The notes below the pieces were generated by a model, which saw only the letters and a list, made by a program, of their open reading frames with translations, had not been told where the DNA came from and ran no database searches. From Riptortus pedestris (taxonomy: Eukaryota; Arthropoda; Insecta; Hemiptera; Alydidae), in assembly GCA_019009955.1 (NCBI GenBank), contig CM032230.1:122619001-122683000 (forward strand): a stretch of 64,000 bases of DNA, written 5' to 3'. The translations under genes and the position numbers were made by a program. Positions 11,160 through 22,909 of the stretch are shown one piece after another. The stretch's first letter is position 1, and every line of letters starts with the position of its first letter.

Positions 11160-14100
11160 AAAGGGCCGCTTTGCAGTTTTCATACTCGAGTGTATATGCT
11201 TAATTTATCTTGTTTATGTGGTATTACGTATTAACATTACCTCATACAGGTTAGTGAAATGATGCGGCACGATCCGAACTGGAATTTATGGAAAAACCAT
11301 AAACTTGGATTGGTTTGAAAAATAATATAAAAAGACTTTCTACTGCATTAATTTTTTATTTAAATTGAATATAATTAATAGGAAACTTCTATCTATCTCC
11401 TAAATGACGTCTGAATACACGAGAAAATTAGGAATCGATTGAAAAGGAAAAAGGCTAATTGGAATTTTTAATCTGGAACAAGAATCGCAATATAAACGAA
11501 AGCTAAAAGAAAACTAGAAATATGAAAGGCGCCCTCGGTGAAGAAAAGTTGTCCTCTGTCACAGCTTTTAACAAAAAGAGAGATATCAAAAAATTAAAAT
11601 AGTAGAACATGTCAGTCAGAAGTATAGATTGATAAAATGCTGGTAAAAGTCATTAAATTACCAGAAAAATGTACACAAATAAACGTCGTAACGAAGTCAT
11701 GTACAGTGGAAAGAAAGTGAAGAGCATGCACATAAAGGCATTTGGGAACCCAAATGCATTAGAAGGTAACACGATTATCCTGTAAAACGGAAGAGCGATA
11801 GTTGAGGATTTGACATTCAAGGAATTCGGCATAGTAATATTTGAAGAATAGCATTCGAAATAATCCTGTGGTTGCTATTCTGCGTATGAGTCTTCTTTCA
11901 AATCAACGATGAGTAAATGACAAAACTAAAAGAAAATAGTAGAAATATTAAAGCAGAGGCAGTTGAACTAAAAGCAGAGGATGTAGAACCTAGAAGCCAA
12001 GGGACTTATAATAATTGAAGGAAGGGAGTAACAATCCTCAAAGCGTACACGGTTGGAGAGTGTATGTGGATACATCGTTATCTAAGCATGTATGAGTGCC
12101 TACGCTTTAAGGGCCTGCTAACCATCTGTTTATCTTTACCAAACACGGTTATCTTGGCTCTCCTACGTTTATACTAAATCAAGGTCGTAACTCCATATGT
12201 GTGCTATGCCGCAAAGAGGCCAACAGGGCTTTATAAGAATGCTGAGTGATATACAAGAATACATTTGCCAAATTGGAATTCTATGAGTATATTTACGATA
12301 TGAAGTCATAGCATAGACAAACCTAGCCGACTTTATGTATAAATTCCCACGTATTGGGTAATTTTTGGCACAATGTAGGAAAGTAAGATGAAAATGAATC
12401 ACAGGCACATATATAATTATATATTTAAATAAAATATTAATATACATATTTCTTCCTTATTCTTCTCTTTACTCTATATGTTAACCGAAACGTATGATAT
12501 ATTCCTTATATATTGAGGCAGGAGTCATAATAAAAGCAACTTTTTTTCACTATTTTGTTCCCACTATATCTGCTTCCCGTCCTACAATGCCACTTCATTG
12601 GCTAAGAAAAAAGATTACAACATGAAATTTAATACTAGATAAATCCTATAATTAATCAGCGTTTGAGAGCTGCAGACTGGTCAAACAATTCTAGAATCTT
12701 CCAGATCCCTATACGGCTGGGTAGTTTGATGCAGAATGTAACGAGAAATCATTGTCCCTTGTTCTTTCTAGTGGAAATCTGTATTTCCTGTTTTCGGTAA
12801 CAATAACTAGCTGTAGCCTGTAATTCAACAACCTTGTCAAAATGCTCCTGACGCCTTGTTAACGGGACATAAAACAACATATATATATATATACAGGACA
12901 AGTACATTTAGAGCAATTCTTGAACGAGGGGGGTGAAGGGCCCCCCAACCTCTGACTTCAACTCTGTACTATTGCAGAATTACAAGTGGGACAATTACCT
13001 AGTAAGCTAATTAATGTTTTAAGTCCATATTTTACATAATATTTTACAAAATTACCAGCAAACTTTTCATTATAATAAGAATTACTTTCAAAGATAAATT
13101 AACGAGAATAGAAAAAAAAAATCGGACTTAGAAATGCACATTTTTCATCTTGTATTCAAATCAACTGACTTCATTTTACTTAATGGTCAACAGCAATTTT
13201 GAAGCTCTATTGTTAATATCGCTTTCGCCATATTCAGCAATAGCACGTTTTAGAACGTCCAATCAAATTTTGGATATTCAACCGTTAGCTATTAAAATGT
13301 TTAGATACTATCATCCCTGAAAAGTGATTCTGATATAATTTTATTAAAAGAAAGGTTTCTCCAGATACAGTACAGGCAAATAATAGTTATGTTTTAAACA
13401 GAGTTTATAAAAACGGATCTAAGGGAACTACAGGTAACGAGAACTTAACATTTATTTTATGTTGTGATTTCAAAAAATTTTAATATCCAAATCAAATTTA
13501 CAATTAAGTTAATTTAATTAAGAAAAGGGCAAATTAATGAGATAAATATTGAAGTAGTAGCAAATAGAAATGAATTAGACGCAAACTCAAATGAATACCG
13601 TGTAAAAATTGGTATATTCGGTCCAGCATTTTTCAAACTAATATCATATGTGTGAAAACATGGTTTCAATTTTTTTTTTGGCAAAGGAAATATGAGAATA
13701 AACTAACGGCTGATGTACAAGCTGGAATGGCAAAGGTTGCCAGCGGAGAAATTACCTTATAACGGTTTACCGTTTTAATTAAAGCAGCTAATCACCACAA
13801 ATGCCAACCTGCCAGCGAGATTGGTTTTAACAAGGTAGCAGAGGACGGAGGTTACGGCCAAGGAAGGTTATTGAATCTCGCCAGAGTGATACGATAAGCA
13901 TAACCTCATCCTAACAGGTGTCACCATCTAGTCAGGTTAAATGGTCTATGACGAAGAAGGTCTGGCATATTGCCAGCATGAAATTCTCTCTCACACAATC
14001 TTGGCTAGGCTTATCGACCTCCTACTATCATCGCTTCTAGTTTATGATGGATATTTCACTGTAAATAAAGAGAAAGAATTTTTTTTCTAAAGTATATTAT

Positions 14101-14185
14101 TAACAGTCACAGATCATAATATCCAAAAAAAGGATATATAAAAACTATCTGTTTACCCGTAGTCGACGGGTTGATAAATAATGTT
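11160..14185. other. AT-rich stretch, no gene recognised
   Basis: Contains a two-copy tandem motif of about 21 bp (AAAGCAGAGG...) near 11952-11995, a short (AT)n near 12881-12893 and a GC-richer patch near 13700-14030 without a recognisable frame. The 92-codon minus frame at 12169-12447 has no motif and is treated as chance. Confidence 0.45.
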
Positions 14186-14189
14186 TTAC

Positions 14190-14247
14190 GAGGAAGTATA
14201 AAGATTGGATTAATGTTTAGTACTTAATAACCCTTTCAATTTCCATT
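14190..14247 (+). repeat. Dispersed short repeat, copy 1
   Basis: Shares GAAGTATAAAGATTGGAT and TACTTAATAACC with 14372-14443, and more distantly with 15241-15312 and 17560-17632. Nature unknown. Confidence 0.5.
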
Positions 14248-14371
14248 AAATAACACTAACGCCCTCTATTGTTAGTCATTCACCTACTGCACTAGTTCCG
14301 TCAAAAAAGGCTTTTTGAGGAATACTAAAGAATTTATGTTTAGAGTATCTCTTAGTCAAAAGCGGGTTTAA

Positions 14372-14443
14372 ATAAAAAAGGCTTCTTGATGAAGTATAAA
14401 GATTGGATCAACATTAGCACTAAATAACCTTTTTATATCCATT
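14372..14443 (+). repeat. Dispersed short repeat, copy 2
   Basis: Direct repeat of 14190-14247 about 190 bp downstream. Both follow a short AAAAAAGGCTT-like lead or similar sequence. It may be the end of an older element. Confidence 0.5.
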
Positions 14444-14567
14444 TTATAGTAAAAAGTTTGTTCCTGTATAGCTACTAATACTGTTTAACATGGAAAGCCT
14501 GAAATCGCTATTGGAGGGAGATCATGGGATAAAATAAATATCGTTTTTCTTTTCTTTTAAACACAAT

Positions 14568-15085
14568 ATGTCCGTGAAGCAAGGGTTGCGTTAACAAAGC
14601 AGATTTCCCACGTGCGCCACGTATTTGCATTTATCTCAAAAAGTGAACGTTCAATGAGAACAATATTTGGTATTAAGACTTCAAATAAAATGAATAACAT
14701 AACAGCTTATTATTAATGTGAAATGAGTAGGATTGGGGGCTTACTGAGGGCTAGAAACTAATAGTTCCAGATATCTTGGTTAATACTCATATTAGAGAAA
14801 ATATGTACATTTTTTGTTTACACAATGCCGAAAAAAAAATGCAATATCTCGGTTAGTGTTCAAGATATTGAAAAACCGTACATAACAACATTTATAGTAC
14901 ATTGTATTTACAATAATACTGTTTCTATACAATTTTTCGATCCGACACATAACAACGGAGATATTCCCAATTTTCGAGATTCTTCCCCTCTCACTGGTCG
15001 TTTTAGCGAACTTGTTCTTAATTTTTACAAAAAAAAATGTTTAAATATTGAGCTTGGTAACGACCAGACAAAGGGAAATCTCCTA
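14568..15085 (+). mobile_element. HINE-like element, 5' part and core
   Basis: Begins GTCCGTGAAGCAAGGGTTGC, a changed version of the family 5' end, then AAGCAGATTTCCCACGTG. It continues collinearly with the 30014 copy through the core (ACAATTTTTCGATCCGACAC, GGAGATATTCCC, TTAAATATTGAGCTTGGTAACGA) and then loses similarity, without (TA)n or the 3' palindrome. The 102-codon open frame at 14825-15133 lies wholly within or beside this repeat and is not a gene. Confidence 0.8.
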
Positions 15086-15240
15086 AAATATAAAGATGAT
15101 CGTGTTATCATAGCTTTTGAAGAGGCAATATGAGAATATGAGATATATATAGATTATGTTGTAACACCAGAAAGTATGAAGTGGTGACCGGAAGTCAAAA
15201 GTAATAAGTTGATTGTGTTATCCGACATAGATAGGCTGAC

Positions 15241-15312
15241 TTCAAAATGGTATCCGGGAAATATAAACACTGCATTCACATAAGCACCAAATAATCCGTT
15301 TATTTCCTACTG
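15241..15312 (+). repeat. Dispersed short repeat, copy 3
   Basis: Resembles 17560-17632 (AAAATGGT-TCCGG..AAATATAAA..ACT, then AAGCA...AATAAT) and, more weakly, the copies near 14.2-14.4 kb. Confidence 0.45.
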
Positions 15313-15904
15313 TACAGACATTATCTTATTTTATGCGTGAAGCGTGAAGGCTACTGGGCGAATCATGCCCAATATATACCTTGTGAGAAGTTCAAATAAT
15401 CATAGTGTCCTATCAAAATATAATCTTAGAACTAGAAGCACAAAATTTAAAAGAACAATTAAAAAAGATCCTCAATCTTTCGTAATACAATAACAAATTA
15501 ATAATTGTTTTATTTCCTTTTACATTTTAAATATGTTATAATGAAATTCAAACCTGATAGGCCGGTAGCTCCCTCTTCTGGCTCAGTCCCATGACAGAAG
15601 CTCAGTAACATGCCATAAAGAGAGTCGTTCCATTAATGTCCTTGACAGCAAAATATGTTGGTCTACATTTAAAAGAAAAACAACAAACATTACTTACTTA
15701 CTTCATCATAAAAACATTATCAGCGAGCTCTGAGGATTTCCCACAACGTCCTGGAATATCATTATAGAAAATGTTTAATTATGGAGGAGGAGCAATTCTT
15801 TGCTTCTAAATAAAACGATTTATATTTAATTAGAAATTCATTTAAGGGACTTCAATAAGAGATGTGAATTAAACTCTTAAAGTAAATAAATTCGGATTTT
15901 AAAT

Positions 15905-16012
15905 TCTCGGTTCACCAAGAGCTGTAGATTCGATTCCCATAAGGACAACTAAATTAATAGTGTGACTAACCTAGTCTCATTCTGACTAGAAAAGAGTGGT
16001 AACGTGTTAAAA
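15905..16012 (+). repeat. SINE-like, tRNA-derived, partial copy
   Basis: GATTCGATTCCC near 15929 fits a pol III B box. The 3' part CTAGAAAAGAGTGGTAACGTG matches the conserved tail region of copies at 16668 and 29211. The A box is not clear. The strand is given by the B box and the tail order. Confidence 0.5.
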
Positions 16013-16667
16013 AAAAGCCATCCTGGCTTTTTTTCTTTTTCACATAAACGAATAAAGAAGAAATGCACTGAGCCCCACAAAAGATGCGAATTAAAATATA
16101 CTTTTCTTAATAAAAGTTGTTGCCAATCAGGAGGGCGAACTCAGCATTGCGTTTTTTTTGTTTTATTCATTTGGTATATGTCTTTTTTATGATGAGGAAA
16201 CAAAGTTAGAATTTTCGTTGAAAAACATCCATGTAAAGAACAAAAACCTACTTATTATTAATATTTCACATAAATAAATACAATATGATAACGGTATTAC
16301 TGTGTTTATTTTACTCACAAGGGAGAGGATTTGGAGGAGACTATGCTAGCATTATGTTCTTTTTCAGCAATTAAACTTTAAAAAAAAAACAAAAAAAAAA
16401 CTGAAATTATACAAAAGGGGTAAGACCTCATAATGTATTTATTTTCTATCAATTTCACAAAAAAAAAAATGTTATATGCCAAAATGAAACGGGAGTCACG
16501 AAAGGTAGTGCTATTATCTCAAAGTTTTGGTAATTTAAAAATAAATAACGGAAATAATATATTTTTAGCCCAATAAACTATACTGTTATATTACGTTATT
16601 ATGAAGTTGTAAGAACCGTTAAAAATTAAAAGAAATGCCCTATAAACGCGAAGATATAGATTAAAAG

Positions 16668-16796
16668 AATTTCATTAAATAACGTCCTAAAATCCCACCC
16701 TGGCTAGAAAAAGGTGGTAACCTGTAGATAACCCGTCCCGATTAGCCTAAGTTGCAAAAAGTGGACTAATAAATAAATAATAAATAATAATAAAGA
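16668..16796 (+). repeat. SINE-like, 3' part with AATA-rich tail
   Basis: Carries the conserved 3' module of the family (CCCACCCTGGCTAGAAAAAG, GGTGGTAACCTGTAGATAAC, CCGTCCCGATTAGCCTAAGT) followed at about 16762 by an (AATA)n-like tail, as SINE 3' ends have. The tRNA-like head is missing or too diverged to see. Confidence 0.6.
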
Positions 16797-16799
16797 TTA

Positions 16800-17741
16800 A
16801 AAGAAAAACAAAAATTGTTGTTTAAGGTGACGGAAATGTCTAACCTGAATTTAACCATGATAACTCAAACTAAATGAGGTCATATGTGGATCTAGAAATG
16901 GCTAATTAGTAGTAAGAAGTCCCCCATTGTACATATTAATTAAAGATCATAGGCCAAGTAGAGAGATGAGAAAACTTACAAGAGCCATTGTTAACTCAAA
17001 TAACTGTTCAGTAAAGGGAGGTTGAAGAACAATAGGTTAGGAGAGTACTAAAGCCTCAAGTGAAGTATAACACTCCCAGGGCAGGTTCTGTAATTACAAA
17101 GAGCATACAATGGTGCCGCTGAGCCCTCTTTCGTCGCCACCTCAGCATTAATATTCTTTCTCACTCTTGTCTTGCAATCCTTTTTTTTCACTTCTATTTG
17201 TCCATTTCCTCCTTTTGAAGTACCACAAATTGAAGAAGAATCACAAAGGTTCGTTGAAATCTACCCTACAGGGGAAAAAACCGTTTTGTGGTTTGTATTC
17301 CAAAGAGGAATGAAATAATGCAATCCAAACTCCGTAATCAGCTTATTCCTTAAGGCCATTGATAAGCAGGTAAATAACTACTAGCAGACACAAATTGAAA
17401 ATGGCCAGTACACGGAAAAAAAAGTACTTCGCACAAAATAAAATATTTCTACTATTACTTAATCTATTAGGAAACCGGTATCACGATAATTAATGACCAG
17501 AAGATTGGAGTACAAGTCCCTGAAGTTTTATATTCAAACAACAAGTGCAAATTAGAGTAAAAATGGTTTCCGGTCGAAATATAAAGACTAAATCAACTTA
17601 AGCAATGAATAATTTCGTCATTTCCATCTTATGTTGCAAATTTTTATGATATCCTTGGAACATGTTTTAAGTGATTGAATAAAAAAAACAGAAGAACAGA
17701 TAGACAGGAATTGTAATTCTAATTTTAGAATGACATTTAAA

Positions 17742-17772
<31 letters not shown>

Positions 17773-20700
17773 TGGTCCCCATCGGATTGAAATAGAATTT
17801 CAAACAAGAGTTTTATTTGTATGGATACCAGTATCTCCCCCCCCCAAGCAATTCAATAAATCAATTAATTATACTTGTTAAGGAATTTTGAAAATATCAA
17901 GCTATTGCTACTTTAAAACTATTACTTACAAATTGAACAATATCACATATGCCGACAGGCTCTTGATTGCCACGTTTATTACTCTACATAGAAACAAATG
18001 ATTAAAATAGACTATTGTTTTGCCGTATTTATATATTTTAAAATAAACTTATATTTTTAATTTAATATTTTATATATTTTGAAATATTTAGAAACACTCA
18101 TACAGAAAGAAATAAAGTGCATCAAACAAATCCTTTCTAATTCTAGTTGCGAGTATATTCTATATTACACAACTGAATAGAGAATTATATTTTATACAGA
18201 TGAACAATTTTCATTTTCGTATGAATTGTTGGAAGTAAGCAGCAGACGATCCAACCAAAAAAACAACAACCTCATAATCGGCTATAGTCTTAGATAAACA
18301 ACAAAACATTTAAAAATGAAAAGTGAATTTCTTCGCAGAATGTCGTCTAAATAAATAATCGATAAAAATCATTACTTGAGGGGAATATAGGTCAAAGATC
18401 ATAGGAAATGCAGAGAGCCCACGAAGCCTTGACATTAGACAAAGTCTTCCCTACTTGTCCGGACATCAATAGTCTATTTATATCCCAGATGAAATATCGG
18501 ATCGGCCTCATCGTCCCATCAACTGCGTTAGTGCATCATTAGATCTCGAAACATATTGTCCTCTCGAAAATAACAAGTAAAACAAGGCAAGCTAAAGTAA
18601 TGAACCTCCAAGATATAGGATATCTGCAATAGTCGAAAAATGAAATTGCAGATTTTGTAAATTAGCTTTTAACCGGAAGTTTCAAGAGATCAGAGAGTTT
18701 ATTTTTGTATTTCATTATACTCATCTAAAGTGTAAAATACCCACATAGACACTCACATAATTTTTAATTTCCACTATAGAAAAGATGTTAATTTTAAAAA
18801 AGAAATTACTTTTATAGGCTACAGTAAATGCGAAATTGAATATTGATTACAATTATTTTCCTTCAACTAAAAAGCCTCTAATAGCAAATTGTTGGTTAAA
18901 CAGAAATTTATTATAGGATTTATTTAAGACAGTAAGTGGATTAGTCAGACGTTGGATCACATAGGCTGTGAAGACTTAACTAAAGATGAAGTAGTAGTTC
19001 AAAACAAGAATAATTCATAAAGGGAAAATAAAATGACGAAAGAGTAAATTGCATTAACTCGATAAATAAATAAAACATTAGGTAGGACCGTCTAAATGAA
19101 AGAGTACGGTAAACATTATGTAGAAGGACCCCCTGAAGATGGAAGTAAACACATCTAGACAGAGTATAATATCAACGATGCCCCCCGGCAAACCAAGGCG
19201 AGGGAGATAGTTCCCACAGCAAACAAGAATGCGAGATGAATAGCCTTCAAACAGAATCTTTGATAAACGAATCTAAACTGCCAGTAGATGGCGTAAAATA
19301 GGGCAATCCAGCCAGATTATTATTATTAATACGGTTTATTCGTGTTCATTAATTTAAATATACATAATTGAATGATTGTCTGAGTACCCCCGGAAAGGTA
19401 AATGAAGTACGTCCTAGCATGTATAATGTATTGTGCTGGCACCCTAAAGGTGTCGGTATAACAGGCACTACGGCTAAATGATAAAATATGCAAAGGGAAC
19501 CCCTTCGTCTGAAGTTTCTCGCTCAGTGGCACTATGGAAGTTCAATAAATTATCACTGATCATGAGAAACAGATACTACGGTTCAAAGGCAGAAGGCCTC
19601 TTAGCTTGACATCATTCTTGGCAAGAGCCGAAACCTGAAAACGACACCCGATGCGAGGAAGTAAGTTAGAATGAGTTAAACAGCACGTTAATAGTTATAA
19701 TGCAGACATATAAGTTTTATATGAGATTTATTAATATTATGAATGCTGTAGGTTTAATTATGAAGAATACATTTTAAGACAAACTGAACCTAAATAACTG
19801 TCTGCTAATAAGAAAGGTAAGTTGTGGTCCTGCCATTTTACTTATAATAAATAGCGCACTTCAGGGCTCTTGAATAAAGCGCTCGAACTTGCTTATGGTA
19901 AAAAGAAGAATCAATAAATCTTATTTCACCAAATAGCAATTATTTAATTATAGACTTAATTTCCATAATAGGCGAAGGATATGTATCAGCCAGAAAATAC
20001 AGCATAAGAAATACAAAACAATGGTGGGAAAATGCCGACTCCATTCTATAAGCTTCAACTCGTGCCAACGACTTTTATGAAGGCTGCCAAAAAAGAAGAC
20101 CCATTAGACAAATCATCTGTTAAACAGAGAGTACCAATAGAATACATTATGGTTATCAAATACGTTCAAATCAAATCAAGTCACTGTTATTCCAGTTGCG
20201 GTAGTTGACAGTGACCTCAATAAGCTATAATTAAGATACAGACAGATTAAAAAAAATAAAATCGCGCCTAGGCTTTTGGAGCTGCCTCAAACCTCAGGAA
20301 ACCCGAGCAAATGAAGAAGCCGATTGTAAAATGTACAGCGGGATTGGACTACACTGTCACCCCTGGAGCTTAACCGATTTCGAGGATCGGAGTGAGTTCC
20401 GAGAAAAGAAGTATTAAACAATTGAAACATTAGGAATATGGTAGATTCTAATTTGGTTCCAGAAAATAAAATATGCCTCATATTTAATTATATTTTTTAT
20501 ATTTTGATTTGCACTCATTAAATTGCTATTCGAGGGAAAGGGCACTGGATATCCTGATGTCAGTAGCGACAGATCTTTGAAAATTGCAAGTAATTAAAAT
20601 ATGACGAAAATGTGCTTCATCTTTATAATCTGATCGCGTTATTAACAGGTCAGTGGCGTTTAATAACCACGGCAGAATATCCAGCTCATAATAACCAACT

Positions 20701-22790
20701 GGTATATATTATATTCGTTTTAAATTAACGTTCAGTTTATGCAATAAGGTGCAGATTATCTACAGGCTGTTCCAAGTCATGTTGGGACTATGAATTTTAT
20801 TTTGCGAGTTTCACAAATAAATTCAAATTGTTCAAACCCACGACTCCAAGTTGAATTAAAGCTGTTGTATTAAGATTGAAGCCTTAACTCATAAGCATAA
20901 TCTCAGCCTAAGTAGTACGGCCACATAAAAGATTGACTTTTTATAGCTTGGACGAGAGTGTTTATGAGGTTTGGCAAGTAATACAATGCATTAATCATTA
21001 TAATTTATTACATTACAAATTAACCAACCCGTAATATACGTAATTAATTATAATATTAAAACAATCTCTTTAATTATTAATGACACATTATTTTCATTAA
21101 AAAGTATATATTAACCTTGGATTATAAAAGAGTGTATTATCCAGACAAGGTAGAAATAGTTATTTAAATAACATTTTAACATTAACATTTTATAAAATTA
21201 GAAGAGCCTCATAATTCAGAATGTATTTTCATCTTACCCAATTTTCTGACTAATTTTTGAAACCAGTATAAACATATCGATCTACTTTGTTTACTTCTGC
21301 CCTTGACCATTCTTCCTTTCTAGTTTAGTCCTGCCTCTCCTTTCTCAGACAGTTACTGTATTACAATTGTATTGTTCACAACGGTATTACAAGCGGACAT
21401 AAATATTTAAAATCGATAATCCGGCCTTCAAAAAGGCTTTTACAATCCAAGAGTGCCACTGAACGAGACACTAGAAACATTTTAAACGTAGATTCCAAAA
21501 GATAGCCAAATTACAAGTCTTTTCGGACACCTATTAGAAAGAATAAAAAAAACGGCATTCAAAGGTGGATGTGATAAGTTTAAATTAAACCGTAACGGAT
21601 AAATCGTATGAAAACTCAGTAATAAAGATGGCTGATGAAGTTTTTGTGTAGCCAGGTGATGTGAGTGATGAGTGAGACAGACAATCGTAAATTACAAATT
21701 TTGACAATGCCGATGATATCTAGGAGAGGCATGTAAACAGAACTTAATTAATGACCGTTGCCACCCAGATACTACTAGGGATAGTATCCGAAGCCATGTG
21801 GATAACAATATCAGCTGACAGATAACCACTCTGGTTCACAATGGCGTCGATATAGCTCTCTAAAACACCGGTCTTTTTAAGTAACGGCCCGGAATAGAAC
21901 CAACGAAACAAGGAAATTATAATTAATTATTTAATGTTTAAATACCTGGAACCAAACGTAAGTTATTTTTATAGGTATCTCTTCTAGCATTGCTACTCCC
22001 TTGTAAGAATTAAATTAAGTATTTTAATCGCAAAAAATGCTGGTTTTCAAGTTCCATCGGAATTATCCATTTTGACACTCTCTGAATCCATATTGACTTA
22101 TTTAGGCGTGATTTATGTACGTACATATCTTCCATTTCTCAAAAACGACTGGCTTTTGAGTATTGAAATTTCATATTTAGGGCTGTTGTTAACACTAGGT
22201 GTTCACAACTGTTTAATCAAAATCCATTAACGGGAGAGGGGAGTGAAAATAAAAAGCCTCTAAGGGAGTAAATCTCTTCGCTTTTATTAAGAACACAGAA
22301 GACTAGGACCTTTTTCAGTTCATCATAAAATGATTATAAGTCATGTTCTATAGAGTTTTTAACTCTTAATGGAGGTGCCGTATATCACTTTAAAATTAAA
22401 TAATTATAAATTGGCTAAAGTGAAATTTGCTTTCTTTAATTTAATAAGACCACTAAGAAGTCATGTAGTGACCACATATACTTTTTTTTTTTGAGTGAAT
22501 AATACTATTTACCATGGGAATTGTTGATTTAAGAATATATAAGATATAAGATTGTAGAGGGGCTTATTCTGAAGTTATAGGTTTTAAAAAACTCTTTAAA
22601 ATTCACTTTTTTTAAAAAAAAATTATATTGCGCTACTTAACTACTAAGATATCAACTCATTTATTCTCGAATAAAGTACTTTGCTCTGTGCTTTTAAGTT
22701 TCTAATGCGATGGTGGAACTTATTTTTCGAATAGAGGGAAAATAATTGAATACTTTTGTCGTAATACATATTACAATGATTACTTCAGTC
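16800..22790. other. Long AT-rich stretch, no supported gene
   Basis: Holds one more copy of the dispersed short repeat (17560-17632), an A-run of about 28 at 17745-17772, a C-run near 17840, a GC-richer patch at 19080-19640 with an (ATT)n at 19318-19329, and a small hairpin with 8-bp arms at 20180-20215. Minus-strand frames at 19326-19532 and 20287-20481 show no recognisable motif. Confidence 0.4.
17560..17632 (+). repeat. Dispersed short repeat, copy 4
   Basis: Closest to 15241-15312: AAAATGGTTTCCGG, AAATATAAAGACT and AATAATTTCG blocks in the same order. About 110 bp downstream is a long A-run (17745-17772), but no link between them is shown. Confidence 0.45.
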
Positions 22791-22820
22791 TGAGCTTGTA
22801 AGATAAGGTTCTACTTGAAG

Positions 22821-22907
22821 AAGCGATTCTAGGCCCTGAAGAAGATAATACAGCAAGGCAAGTGCACAATTCCTGCTTGAATGTTCAAGTGGAATGTAGA
22901 ATCGCTT
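22821..22907. other. Stem-loop with perfect 11-bp outer stem
   Basis: AAGCGATTCTA (22821-22831) pairs perfectly with TAGAATCGCTT (22897-22907). Inside is a second hairpin, CTTGAA/TTCAAG (22876-22881 with 22884-22889). It could be chance in a window this size. Confidence 0.4.
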
Positions 22908-22909
22908 AT

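Noticed and set aside
14825..15133. 102-codon open frame, fairly protein-like
   Set aside because: Most of it lies inside a HINE-like copy, and the same DNA in other copies carries stops.
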